Source: Pseudomaricurvus alcaniphilus
GTDB taxonomy: Bacteria > Pseudomonadota > Gammaproteobacteria > Pseudomonadales > Cellvibrionaceae
Direction: 5' to 3'
DNA length: 46,666 bases
Assembly: GCF_011440395.1 (NCBI RefSeq)
Contig: NZ_JAAOIX010000016.1
Location: 1-46,666, forward strand
A model generated the notes under the pieces. It searched no databases. It worked only from the letters and a program-made list of their open reading frames with translations, and had not been told where the DNA came from. Positions 1 to 8,490 of this stretch are shown one piece after another. Every line of letters begins with the position of its first letter. Within the stretch, counting starts at the first letter, position 1. The position numbers and the translations under genes were made by a program.

Positions 1-29
1 TCTTAAACATCTTTTGACGTATAAAACGA

Positions 30-350
30 TCAGTACTGTGCCTCGGGCACACGGACAACTAACCCATCTAGCTGCTCTGTAACGCTGACCTGACACCCAA
101 GGCGACTGGTCGGCCCTGGCTTAACCACGCAATCCAACATGTCACGCTCAAGGTCAGACGGCAGCCCTACCTTTTCCATCCACCCTTCCGCTATATAGCA
201 ATGGCAGGTAGCACAGCTACAGGCACCACCACATTCCGCAACAATACCTTCCACACCATTATCTATAGCAGCCTGCATTAGAGAAGTACCACTTTCTACA
301 TTAACTTCCTGAGCGGAGCCGTCATGATTCAAAAATGTAACTGTTGGCAT
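30..350 (-). CDS. [2Fe-2S] ferredoxin, putidaredoxin/adrenodoxin type
   Basis: 106-residue plant/vertebrate-type [2Fe-2S] ferredoxin. The cluster ligands are visible as C-x5-C-x2-C (AECGGACSCATCHC, about residues 39-51) plus a distal Cys in the RLGCQV segment near residue 86, which is the adrenodoxin/putidaredoxin pattern. It would carry electrons from an FAD reductase to a monooxygenase, usually a class I cytochrome P450. The gene starts 24 bp after the end of the adjacent reductase gene, so reductase and ferredoxin are a natural pair. No oxygenase lies next to them inside the window; the partner could be the P450 at 29604 or a gene beyond the left edge. Length is normal for the family. Confidence 0.93.
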   Translation of the reverse strand: MPTVTFLNHDGSAQEVNVESGTSLMQAAIDNGVEGIVAECGGACSCATCHCYIAEGWMEKVGLPSDLERDMLDCVVKPGPTSRLGCQVSVTEQLDGLVVRVPEAQY

Positions 351-373
351 GCTTCACCTCTGTATATATCGTT

Positions 374-1605
374 TTAATGTTTAAAAATTTCTTGGATGGC
401 GCAACGACTATCCACCAATTTTTCCAAATCTGGAGTAAAGCCGTTCGTAATTGCACGCTTACTCAACATAAATTCTTTTGGGCTGTTAACCGCATCCACC
501 GCGATCAACTGACCATCCTTCAAATAGAAAGCCGAAAAGCTTCTTGAACCACTAATGTCGCCGCGCACAACCACTTGGTCAAAGCCTTGCGAAAGCCCAG
601 CGATTTGTAGTTTCAAATCATATTGATCCGACCAAAACCAGGGGAGAGCATTATAAGCTTCAAGCTTGCCACAGATCGTTGCAGCAGCCACCTTTGCCTG
701 ATCCGCCGCATTTTGGACGGACTCCAAACGCAAGCGACGTTTGTAGATAGGGTTGTAGTGATTAGTACAATCTCCCGCTGCAACAATATCCGGGTCGTTA
801 GTACGTGCGTATTCATCCACAACAATACCGTTATCCGTTTCCAGTCCAGCATCTTCTGCCAGCTGCGTTACCGGTAATACACCCACACCAATAATCACCA
901 GATCTGCTGGTAGCGTTGTGCCGTTCGTGCACACAACGCCTTCAGCATGCTTATCACCAACAACAGATTCAATTACCGTATTGACGAGAATATTAACGCC
1001 TTCTTCGCCATGAATGCGTGTATAAAACGCAGAGACTTCAGGCGCAGTAACCCGTTGTAATACCCGTTCTTGCGCCTCAAGAACGGTCACATCCATATCC
1101 AGCTTTCTCAAGGCGGCAGCAGTTTCCAATCCAATATACCCGCCACCCACGATGACAGCTTTTTTACCCGGCCCAACAAAGCGGCGAATGTTATCAACAT
1201 CGTGCATGTCCCGCAGATAATGCACTCCTGCGAGCTCGCTGCCAGGAATAGGAAGTTTGCGAACCTGTGCGCCGGTGGTCAGGGCAAGTTTTGAATAATG
1301 CATTTCCGCACCATCACTCAAGATCAGCTTTTTCAAAGAGCGATCAATTTTACTGACACGCACACCAAGCTGGGTTTGAATGCTTTGCTGCTCATAAAAA
1401 TTTTGCTGGCGAATAAGAATATCGTGAATGCCCTTGTCGCCAGCGAGATAGGTTTTTGAAAGCGGTGCCCGCTGGTAGGGTAATACCGGCTCAGCACTGA
1501 CAATAGTGATATCGCCTTTTGGCGAAGACTTGGGGCCAACTGTGCTGCAGCGTGGCTACCACCAATAATAATGCAATGTGGATTACTCAAATTGCTCACC
1601 ATCAT
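374..1605 (-). pseudogene. Ferredoxin reductase (FAD/NAD), single-base frameshift
   Basis: Two overlapping frames together encode one putidaredoxin-reductase/rubredoxin-reductase-like protein of about 410 residues. The N-terminal piece starts at 1605 or 1602 and has the FAD-binding glycine motif (CIIIGGSHAAAQLA). The C-terminal piece has the NAD-binding motif (KKAVIVGGGYIGLETAAALR) and the FAD-contacting segment with AAGDCTNH. Reading continues correctly if one A is added to the A-run opposite T1517-T1520: the other frame then reads KGDITIVSAEPVLPYQRAPL, the expected second strand of the FAD domain. The break is therefore a 1-nt deletion in a homopolymer, either a sequencing error or a recent mutation. 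It sits between the semialdehyde dehydrogenase and the ferredoxin and would reduce that ferredoxin with NAD(P)H. Confidence 0.88.
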
Positions 1606-1645
1606 GAAAGAATGAATAAAAAAATATTATTAGTTATTGCTGCTC

Positions 1646-3100
1646 TTAGGTTTTAATTCCCAAGCACATATATTTCAATTCAAGATAATCTTGTATGCCA
1701 TATTTAGAGCCTTCGCGCCCCGAGCCTGATTCTTTAACGCCACCAAACGGGGCCATCTCGTTGGAGATTATGCCTTCGTTAACACCGACAATGCCGTATT
1801 CGAGTGCTTCACCGACCCGAAAAATACGCCCCAAATCAGCGGTGTAAAAATAAGCCGCTAAACCAAATTCAGTATCATTAGCCATGTCGATGGCTTCGGC
1901 TTCCGTCTCAAATTTAAACACAGGCGCCACTGGTCCAAAAATTTCTTCGCGAAAAACGCGCATATCTGCGGTAGTATCAGCCAAAATCGTCGGCTCATAA
2001 AAACACGCACCAAGATCAGAGCGCCGACCACCGGTAATAATTTTTGCGCCTTTTTCTACCGCGTCATCTACAAGCATAGCCACATCATTTACCGCAGAAG
2101 CAGTGACCAACGGCCCATGAGTAACCCCTTCGTCACAACCATTCCCAAGCTTAAACTCACTTACTGCCTGCTGTAGCTTTTCTATAAATGCGTCGTATAC
2201 TCCGGCCTGTACTAACAAGCGATTAGAACAAACACAGGTTTGACCGGAATTGCGGTATTTGGACGCCAGCGCACCCTGTACAGCCTCATCGAGATTCGCA
2301 TCATCAAAAACAATAAACGGTGCATTACCACCCAATTCCATAGAGGTTTTTTTACAGGTAGGAATACATTGCGCCATGAGCGTTTTACCCACAGGGGTGG
2401 AACCCGTAAACGTCAGCTTGCGTACATCCGGATTACTGGTCATCTCTGCACCAATTTCCCGCGAGCTGCCCACTACCATATTGAACACACCATCAGGAAT
2501 ACCGGCTTCCTTGGCCAACACACAAAGAGCAAGAGCAGACAAAGGGGTTTCACTGGCAGGTTTACCAACAAATGTACAACCAGCCGCCAGTGCCGGCGCA
2601 GCTTTGCGCGTGATCATGGCGCAGGGGAAGTTCCATGGTGTAATAGACGCAACAACACCTACAGGCTGCTTAATAACTAACAAGCGTTTGTCATTACTTG
2701 GGGGTTGCAGAATATCGCCATCGATCCGCTTAGCTTCTTCCGCAAACCATTCGATGTAGCTAGCGCCGTAACTGATTTCGCCGCGCGCCTCAGCGAGCGT
2801 TTTACCTTGCTCTGCCGTTAGTATTTTCGCCAGGTCGTCTTGATTTTCGACAATAAGGTCGAACCAGCGGCGCAAAATGCTCGCCCTTTCTTTTGCGGGT
2901 TTTGCACTCCAAGCCGGCATCGCCGTCTTGGCTGCTGCAATGGCAGCACGGGTTTCTGCCGTACCCAACGCTGGCACTTTGGCAATCAGCATTCCGGTCG
3001 CTGGGTTTTTAACCTCAATTTCTTTGGTTGATTCCGAAATCCACTGGCCATTGATATAGGAAGCTGTCGACAGAAGCTCCTGACGATTAAGTTTTAGCAT
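1646..3100 (-). CDS. gabD: Succinate-semialdehyde dehydrogenase, GabD type
   Basis: 484-residue aldehyde dehydrogenase. Family marks are visible: TPWNFP in the cofactor domain, MELGGNAPFIVFDD with the catalytic Glu, NSGQTCVCSNR with the catalytic Cys, and EIFGPVAPVFKF. The N-terminal half (ILTAEQGKTLAEARGE, then IEWFAEEAKRIDGD) is typical of GabD succinate-semialdehyde dehydrogenases. The context supports this: the HpaI aldolase encoded at 8491 releases succinic semialdehyde, which this enzyme would oxidise to succinate. It lies 20 bp downstream of the MarR-type regulator in the FAH-marR-gabD-reductase-ferredoxin unit. A paralogue lies at 42564. The substrate is inferred from sequence type and context. 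Confidence 0.88.
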   Translation of the reverse strand: MLKLNRQELLSTASYINGQWISESTKEIEVKNPATGMLIAKVPALGTAETRAAIAAAKTAMPAWSAKPAKERASILRRWFDLIVENQDDLAKILTAEQGKTLAEARGEISYGASYIEWFAEEAKRIDGDILQPPSNDKRLLVIKQPVGVVASITPWNFPCAMITRKAAPALAAGCTFVGKPASETPLSALALCVLAKEAGIPDGVFNMVVGSSREIGAEMTSNPDVRKLTFTGSTPVGKTLMAQCIPTCKKTSMELGGNAPFIVFDDANLDEAVQGALASKYRNSGQTCVCSNRLLVQAGVYDAFIEKLQQAVSEFKLGNGCDEGVTHGPLVTASAVNDVAMLVDDAVEKGAKIITGGRRSDLGACFYEPTILADTTADMRVFREEIFGPVAPVFKFETEAEAIDMANDTEFGLAAYFYTADLGRIFRVGEALEYGIVGVNEGIISNEMAPFGGVKESGSGREGSKYGIQDYLELKYMCLGIKT

Positions 3101-3120
3101 AGTAATTCCATCAATAAGTT

Positions 3121-3585
3121 CTACGGGGAGTTATCTGAGTCGCCTTCCAACTTTTCTGTCAATTCATTCAGTAGCTCATAAAGCAGCTCTAGTTTTCCGT
3201 AACCAAATACATCAGTGATATGGTCATATCGTGCTTCAGATTGCGGCGCTACAATCTTAACCAGCTCGGCGCCACTCGCAGTAAGTACGATTAGCGAACA
3301 GCGCAAGTCCTTATCCGATGCACGTCGGCGAACGAGCTCGCGCTTTTCCAAGTTCTGCACAATACGAGATAAGCTCGGCATCAAGAGGTAACAAAGCTCC
3401 GACAGAGCCGTCATCTCCATTTCGCCATCATCATAAAGTGCGCGCAAAACCCGCCACTGCTGCGGCGACAAATCATGTTCACGTAAATGTGGAACAAAAT
3501 TTTTCATCACTGCCTCACGTGCGCGTAACAGTGACATAGGAAGAGAACGTCGAAACGCTCTCATTGGGCGGGTTTTATTACTCAT
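3121..3585 (-). CDS. hpaR: MarR-family regulator, HpaR-like
   Basis: 154-residue winged-helix protein of the MarR family. An N-terminal dimerisation helix is followed by the DNA-binding domain (LSPQQWRVLRALYDDGEMEM, then LSELCYLLMPSLSRIVQNLE) and the wing (RRRASDKDLRCSLIVLT). It resembles HpaR, the repressor of homoprotocatechuate meta-cleavage operons. The start ATG overlaps the FAH stop codon (ATGA), so the two are translationally coupled. The gene sits in the arm divergent from hpaE, the usual place for HpaR. A palindrome overlapping the hpaE promoter (4561-4570) is a candidate operator. Confidence 0.85.
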   Translation of the reverse strand: MSNKTRPMRAFRRSLPMSLLRAREAVMKNFVPHLREHDLSPQQWRVLRALYDDGEMEMTALSELCYLLMPSLSRIVQNLEKRELVRRRASDKDLRCSLIVLTASGAELVKIVAPQSEARYDHITDVFGYGKLELLYELLNELTEKLEGDSDNSP

Positions 3586-4445
3586 ATGACCTCGTCTTGA
3601 ATACCGTTAACCAGAGTACCAACGCCTTCAACTTCAACCTCAACGATGTCCCCTGGAACCAAATATCTAGGCGGATCAAACCGTGCTCCAGCACCATTTG
3701 GTGTGCCGGTGGCAATCACATCCCCCAGCTTCAGCTCACAGAAGGTCGAGAGGTATTCAATGATGAAAGCAAAAGGGAACATCATACTCGCAGTCGTGTC
3801 ATCTTGCCGTACTTCACCGTTCACACGGGTCGTAACCCGCATATCTTCATACTGCTCGGCCGAGAATTCATCGGCCGTTACCAGCCACGGCCCAATAGAG
3901 CCAGAATGCACAAAGTTCTTACCCTGAGTCACGTTAAATTTCGCATGGCGTACCCAATCACGCAGCGTACCCTCGTTCATAATAGTGAGACCGGCAATAT
4001 GCTTATAGGCATCCTCACGCTTAATACGACGCCCCCCCTTACCGATAACAATAACGATTTCACCTTCATAATCCAGCTGGTGGGATTCCGGCGGCCGAAT
4101 CAACGGGCGATTATGGCCAGTAAAAGAATCCGGAAAACGGATAAATACACTCGGCTTCGTTGGCTCATCGCTGCCGTCCTTATACTCTGCATTGCGATTT
4201 GCATAGTTAACGCCGATACACAGAATTTTTTCTGGCGCGGTAATTGGCGGTAATAAAGTGACCTCTTCCAGAGGAATTGAACGCTGGTCAACACTTGCCG
4301 GCAAACCCACTAGCAAGCCCTGCTCAATTGCAGCTTTTAAAGTAGGTGCAACATTTGAGCAATCGACCACCTTATCGCCACCAGCACCCGCAACAACGAC
4401 ACCCCACCCTTCAATACCCTGGTATTCATAACTAACTAAACGCAT
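3582..4445 (-). CDS. hpaG: FAH-family protein, probable OPET decarboxylase (HpaG-like)
   Basis: 287 residues with a single fumarylacetoacetate-hydrolase domain. The metal-binding acidic pair is seen in LDYEGEIVIVIGKGG, followed by RDWVRHAKFNVTQGKNF and GDVIATGTPNGAG, all hallmarks of the FAH fold. In hpa pathways a member of this family decarboxylates 5-oxopent-3-ene-1,2,5-tricarboxylate between HpaF and HpaH. No other gene in the cluster supplies that step. Enteric HpaG is a duplicated-domain protein of about 430 residues; this one has one domain, as in many non-enteric clusters. It is the first gene of the minus-strand arm, divergent from hpaE. The exact reaction is inferred from pathway gap-filling. 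Confidence 0.8.
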   Translation of the reverse strand: MRLVSYEYQGIEGWGVVVAGAGGDKVVDCSNVAPTLKAAIEQGLLVGLPASVDQRSIPLEEVTLLPPITAPEKILCIGVNYANRNAEYKDGSDEPTKPSVFIRFPDSFTGHNRPLIRPPESHQLDYEGEIVIVIGKGGRRIKREDAYKHIAGLTIMNEGTLRDWVRHAKFNVTQGKNFVHSGSIGPWLVTADEFSAEQYEDMRVTTRVNGEVRQDDTTASMMFPFAFIIEYLSTFCELKLGDVIATGTPNGAGARFDPPRYLVPGDIVEVEVEGVGTLVNGIQDEVI

Positions 4446-4545
4446 ATAAAGAACCTTCCACTATCCATTTGAAAAACAGAATATACTTAACACATTAACT
4501 TGTAAACTGATTTTTAGCACTAAAACACCATATTAAAGACATAAA

Positions 4546-4581
4546 TTGACCTTACTTAGTTAACGCGTTATATTATTTTAA
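4546..4581 (+). promoter_or_regulatory. Sigma70-type promoter of the hpaE operon with overlapping palindrome
   Basis: TTGACC at 4546-4551, a 17-bp spacer and TATATT at 4569-4574 form a good sigma70 promoter ending 32 bp before the hpaE start. The perfect palindrome TAACGCGTTA at 4561-4570 lies in the spacer and touches the -10 box, where a repressor would block RNA polymerase. HpaR from the divergent arm is the obvious candidate. The assignment rests on sequence only. Confidence 0.6.
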
Positions 4582-4606
4582 ACCAATCGTTACACGAGAA
4601 AAAATC

Positions 4607-6136
4607 ATGAGTGACTTCGACCACAACAAAAACCTTGCCGAAAGCTACCTTCAACGCTTCAAAACCAATGTCACAGGCCACTTCATTAACGGCAAATGGA
4701 CAAGTACCGACAATGTAAAAACATTCGAGAACTTAACGCCAATTGACAACAGTAGCTTGGGCCAAGTTGTCGAAGGCACAATTGCCGATATCGATAACGC
4801 CTGCGAGGCCGCTGACGCTGCTTTTGCGGAATGGCGAGCTACACCGGGAGCCGAGCGCAAGAAGATTCTGAACAAACTGGCAGACAAAATCGTTGATCGT
4901 GCTGAAGAAATCGCATTGGTAGAAAGCGCAGACTGCGGCCAGCCAATACGCTTTATGAAGCAGGCGGCCGTGCGCGGCGCCGCAAACTTCCGCTTCTTTG
5001 CAGACAAGGCAGCAGAGGCCGCAAACGGCCAAGCTCTCTATCAGCAGGAACACACCAACTTAACCATGCGCACACCTATTGGCCCCGTTGGCGTCATCAC
5101 GCCATGGAACACGCCATTTATGCTGTCTACTTGGAAAATTGCTCCAGCCTTAGCCGCAGGCTGTACTATTGTTCACAAACCTGCAGAATTCAGTCCACTG
5201 TCTGCCGTTATTCTTGCCGAAGCCAGTAAAGAAGCAGGCCTACCCGACGGAGTTTGGAACATGGTGAATGGTTTTGGTGAGGTAGCCGGTAAGCGCCTGA
5301 CAGAGCACCCCGCCATTAAGGCCGTTGCCTTTGTGGGCGAATCTAGCACCGGATCAATGATTATGAATCAAGGCGCAGCGACCCTAAAACGTACACATTT
5401 TGAATTGGGCGGCAAAAATCCCATCATTGTTTTTGACGATGCCGATTTTGACCGTGCGTTAGACGCAACCGTATTTATGTTATACAGCCTGAACGGCCAG
5501 CGTTGTACATCCAGCAGCCGATTGCTGATTCAGTCCAGCATACAAGATAAATTCCTCTCTGCACTGGAAGCACGAGTCAGAAGTTTGAAAGTTGGCCATC
5601 CTCTCGACCCAAATACTGAAGTTGGCCCACTGGTTCATGGTAGTCATTACCGCAAAGTGATGAGCTATATGGATATTGCTAAGCAAGACGGTGCAACAAT
5701 CGCTGTAGGTGGCGAACATTATCGTGATGGAATTGTGAGCGATAAAGGTAATTACGTGCAGCCAACCTTGTTTACCAATGCCAATAACTCAATGACGGTT
5801 GCCCGCGAAGAAATTTTTGGCCCGGTACTGACAACTATCAGCTTTGATACCGAAGCCGATGCGATTCGCATTGCCAACGACAGCGACTACGGTTTAGCTG
5901 CTTATGCCTGGACTAACGACCAAGGACGCGCTATGCGTCTGGCTCATGCGATTGAAACCGGCATGCTCTGGGTAAACTCAGAAAACAACCGCAATCTGCC
6001 ATCGCCTTTTGGCGGCATTAAAATGAGTGGTATTGGGCGCGACGGTGGCGATTACAGTTTTGATTTTTACATGGAAACCAAAAACGTCTGTTTCGCACAT
6101 GGCACACATTCTGTGCCAAAAATTGGCAAGCTATAG
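4607..6136 (+). CDS. hpaE: 5-Carboxymethyl-2-hydroxymuconate semialdehyde dehydrogenase
   Basis: 509-residue aldehyde dehydrogenase. Visible marks are TPWNTPFMLSTWKIAPALAAG, FELGGKNPIIVFDDADFD with the catalytic Glu, LNGQRCTSSSRLL with the catalytic Cys, and EEIFGPVL. Length and sequence match HpaE, which oxidises the ring-cleavage product of homoprotocatechuate. It is the first gene of a tight plus-strand operon (hpaE, ligA-like, ligB-like, hpaF, hpaH, hpaI), with 8 bp to the next gene. A promoter and a palindromic operator lie directly upstream. Confidence 0.93.
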   Translation: MSDFDHNKNLAESYLQRFKTNVTGHFINGKWTSTDNVKTFENLTPIDNSSLGQVVEGTIADIDNACEAADAAFAEWRATPGAERKKILNKLADKIVDRAEEIALVESADCGQPIRFMKQAAVRGAANFRFFADKAAEAANGQALYQQEHTNLTMRTPIGPVGVITPWNTPFMLSTWKIAPALAAGCTIVHKPAEFSPLSAVILAEASKEAGLPDGVWNMVNGFGEVAGKRLTEHPAIKAVAFVGESSTGSMIMNQGAATLKRTHFELGGKNPIIVFDDADFDRALDATVFMLYSLNGQRCTSSSRLLIQSSIQDKFLSALEARVRSLKVGHPLDPNTEVGPLVHGSHYRKVMSYMDIAKQDGATIAVGGEHYRDGIVSDKGNYVQPTLFTNANNSMTVAREEIFGPVLTTISFDTEADAIRIANDSDYGLAAYAWTNDQGRAMRLAHAIETGMLWVNSENNRNLPSPFGGIKMSGIGRDGGDYSFDFYMETKNVCFAHGTHSVPKIGKL

Positions 6137-6144
6137 GTAATTTT

Positions 6145-6459
6145 ATGAGCCTCTATCAAACCCAAAAATTACTTTACAACCTTAACAAAAGCACAGAGCT
6201 ACAAGCGCAATTTTTTGCCGATAAACAATCGGTTCTAAAAAACTATCGCTTGGATGAAGAAGAAGCCGAAGCAATTGTAAAACCCGACATTGGCCTGCTT
6301 TATATCATGGGCGTAAACGGCCAGATTTTAATGCACTATGCAGCTATGTGCGGCTACGCATGGCCTGAATATATTAAAGCCATGCGCGATGCGCTGGAAA
6401 TTTACGGCAATGTACGCGCCGGGCTCTACGTAACAACAGATGGTAAGGGGGCAGTATGA
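6145..6459 (+). CDS. LigA-type extradiol dioxygenase small (alpha) subunit
   Basis: 104-residue helical protein with the LigA fold of protocatechuate 4,5-dioxygenase alpha chains. The region YRLDEEEAEAIVKPDIGLLY followed by MGVNGQ and HYAAMCGYAWPEYI is characteristic. In LigAB enzymes this subunit caps the active site of the catalytic LigB subunit. Its stop codon overlaps the start of the LigB-like gene (ATGA), so the two are co-translated. Classical HpaD enzymes do not need such a subunit, which makes its presence in an hpa cluster noteworthy. Substrate specificity cannot be read from the sequence alone. Confidence 0.85.
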   Translation: MSLYQTQKLLYNLNKSTELQAQFFADKQSVLKNYRLDEEEAEAIVKPDIGLLYIMGVNGQILMHYAAMCGYAWPEYIKAMRDALEIYGNVRAGLYVTTDGKGAV

Positions 6460-7280
6460 GTTTAGTATTTGCAGGAGTTTGCAGCCACGCACCAGGCATT
6501 ACTAGCCGAGCAAACATGGCAGCCCCTGATGATAAAAACAGTTTGTATGAAGCGTTTGATGAAATGCGCCAAGCACTTGAGGCAACCAAACCAGACGCAC
6601 TGATTGTTATTGCCGCGGAACACTTCGCAAACTTTTTTATGGATAACATGCCAGCCTATTGCATTGGTATGGGTGAAGAATACGAAGGACCAATTGAAGA
6701 TCCCGAATGGCTCGGCATTCCTCGCACCAAGGTTCCCGGCAACCCTGATTTGTCTAAACGTATTATCCAGAAGGTCTTGAATGATATCGACGTGGCCTAT
6801 GCAGAAGAATGGAAATTTGATCACGGCATTAGCGTACCCTTGAACTTTCTCACGCCTAATTACGATCTTGATATTATTCCCGTCAACATTAATTGTCAGG
6901 GGCCACCGCTAACACCGCTGCACCGTGCGTGGGCATTTGGTCAGGCATTACGCAAAGCGTGTGATGCTGTACCGGAGCGGATTGCAATTGTCGGCACCGG
7001 CGGTATTTCACATTGGCCGGCTACACCGGACTCCGGCAAGATCGACACCAGTTGGGACAAAGCGTTTCTCGACAAGTGGACCTCTAACGACAAGCAGAGC
7101 ATGCTCAGTTATACCGATGAGGAAACCTGGAAAGAAGGTGGCCAAGGTGGATTTGAAATTCGCACGTTTATCGCAATATCTGGAGCCACCGAAGGCTGTA
7201 AGGCGCGCGTTGACTATTACCGACCTATTCCAATCTTCGCCGTCGGTTGCACCATTGGCATTGTCGAACTGGAGTTATAA
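6456..7280 (+). CDS. LigB-type class III extradiol dioxygenase, catalytic subunit
   Basis: 274-residue class III ring-cleavage dioxygenase. Iron-ligand positions are recognisable: the first His in GVCSHAPGI (near residue 11), the second in IAAEHFANF, and the Glu probably in GGFEIRTFIAISGA. The catalytic-base His is in GTGGISHWPATPDSG. Context (HpaE, HpaF, HpaH and HpaI in one operon) says the substrate is homoprotocatechuate cleaved at the 2,3 bond. The sequence looks closer to LigAB/gallate-type enzymes than to single-chain HpaD, so a different catechol acid is possible. It overlaps the LigA-like gene by 4 bp and is followed 3 bp later by hpaF. Confidence 0.87.
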   Translation: MSLVFAGVCSHAPGITSRANMAAPDDKNSLYEAFDEMRQALEATKPDALIVIAAEHFANFFMDNMPAYCIGMGEEYEGPIEDPEWLGIPRTKVPGNPDLSKRIIQKVLNDIDVAYAEEWKFDHGISVPLNFLTPNYDLDIIPVNINCQGPPLTPLHRAWAFGQALRKACDAVPERIAIVGTGGISHWPATPDSGKIDTSWDKAFLDKWTSNDKQSMLSYTDEETWKEGGQGGFEIRTFIAISGATEGCKARVDYYRPIPIFAVGCTIGIVELEL

Positions 7281-7283
7281 ACC

Positions 7284-7664
7284 GTGGCGCATTTTGTTCT
7301 AGAGTATTCCAGCAATCTCAGCAATGAGGTGCTGGATTTACACAATCTGTTCAGCAAACTGCACGCCAGTGCGAAGGATACCGGACTATTCCCTTACAAG
7401 GGCATTCGCAGTCGCGCCTTCGCCTGCAACGACTATCGCATGGCCGACGGCAATCCCAATCACGTTTTTATGCACTTATCAGTATTGATCGGCGCCGGTA
7501 GAACCATGGAAGAAAAAGAAGCCGCGGCAAAGATTTTTTTCGATGTCTTTGAAGCACACTTCCACAGCTGTTTTGATAACGGCGGCGTCGCCATGTCGTT
7601 CGAAATGCGTGAACTTGAGCCGGTTCTCAAGTACAACAAAAACAATATTCAGGATTATTTATGA
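7284..7664 (+). CDS. hpaF: 5-Carboxymethyl-2-hydroxymuconate isomerase
   Basis: 126-residue tautomerase-superfamily protein of HpaF length and pattern (HFVLEYSSNL, PYKGIRSRAFACNDYRMADG, MHLSVLIGAGR, then MSFEMRELEPVLKYNKNNIQ). It would isomerise 5-carboxymethyl-2-hydroxymuconate for the decarboxylase. It starts at GTG 7284, three bases after the dioxygenase stop. An oddity: the residue after the initiator Met is Ala (GTG GCG CAT), while the catalytic amino acid of this family is normally an N-terminal Pro. The stop overlaps the hpaH start (ATGA). Confidence 0.88.
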   Translation: MAHFVLEYSSNLSNEVLDLHNLFSKLHASAKDTGLFPYKGIRSRAFACNDYRMADGNPNHVFMHLSVLIGAGRTMEEKEAAAKIFFDVFEAHFHSCFDNGGVAMSFEMRELEPVLKYNKNNIQDYL

Positions 7665-8470
7665 GCACGCTGAGTAACGCCAATATTCAGGCCGCTGCGG
7701 ATGCGCTGTTTCAGGCGGAAGCAACCCGGCAACAAGTATCCCCCATCACCCAGGCCCACCCGGACATGGATATGGACGATGCCTACGCCGTACAATCTGC
7801 CTGGGTGAACAAAAAAATTGCCGCCGGCGATAAAGTCATCGGATATAAAATCGGGCTTACCTCCCGCGTTATGCAACGCACCATGAAAATCGACACCCCG
7901 GATTTTGGTGTGTTGCTGGAGTCCATGTATTTCGACAACAATTGCAGCATCCGCGCGGCAGATTTTCCCGATCCGCGCATTGAAGTCGAACTGGCCTTTG
8001 TGTTGAAGAAACGCCTGTTCGGCGACAACCTGACCATTGACGATGTGCTGGAGGCGACCGATTACATTGTGCCGTCGTTGGAACTGATTGCCGCACGCAG
8101 TTTCCGTGTTGATCCGCATACCGGCTATACACGCACGGTGATGGATACCATTTCCGACAACGCCGCCAATGCAGGGATTATTGTTGGCGACAATCGTTTT
8201 GAACCGCACGAGATTGATCTGCGCTGGAGCGGCGCCCTGCTTTACCGTAACGGCGTGGTAGAAGAAACTGGTCTCGCAGCCGGGGTACTCGACCATCCCG
8301 CCAATGGTATCTGTTGGGTGGGTAAACGTTTCGCGCCTCACGGCATTGCACTGGAACCTGGCCAGATTATTTTGTCCGGCTCCTTTACGGCTCCAGTGAT
8401 CGCTAATGCAGGCGATGTTTTCCGTGCAGACTATGGCCCGCTCGGCGAAATTAACTGCACCTTTATTTAG
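7661..8470 (+). CDS. hpaH: 2-Oxo-hept-4-ene-1,7-dioate hydratase
   Basis: 269-residue member of the MhpD/HpaH hydratase family within the FAH superfamily. Visible marks are [12 protein letters not shown], the metal-binding acidic segment [28 protein letters not shown] and the C-terminal [10 protein letters not shown]. It adds water to 2-oxohept-4-ene-1,7-dioate to give the HpaI substrate. The start codon overlaps the hpaF stop and the aldolase follows 20 bp later. Length and motifs match HpaH closely. Confidence 0.92.
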   Translation: MSTLSNANIQAAADALFQAEATRQQVSPITQAHPDMDMDDAYAVQSAWVNKKIAAGDKVIGYKIGLTSRVMQRTMKIDTPDFGVLLESMYFDNNCSIRAADFPDPRIEVELAFVLKKRLFGDNLTIDDVLEATDYIVPSLELIAARSFRVDPHTGYTRTVMDTISDNAANAGIIVGDNRFEPHEIDLRWSGALLYRNGVVEETGLAAGVLDHPANGICWVGKRFAPHGIALEPGQIILSGSFTAPVIANAGDVFRADYGPLGEINCTFI

Positions 8471-8490
8471 ATACGAACTTAGGCACCTTA

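Noticed and set aside
2240-2759. Two long plus-strand open frames opposite the GabD-type gene
   Set aside because: They lie wholly within a well-supported dehydrogenase gene on the other strand and show no family features.
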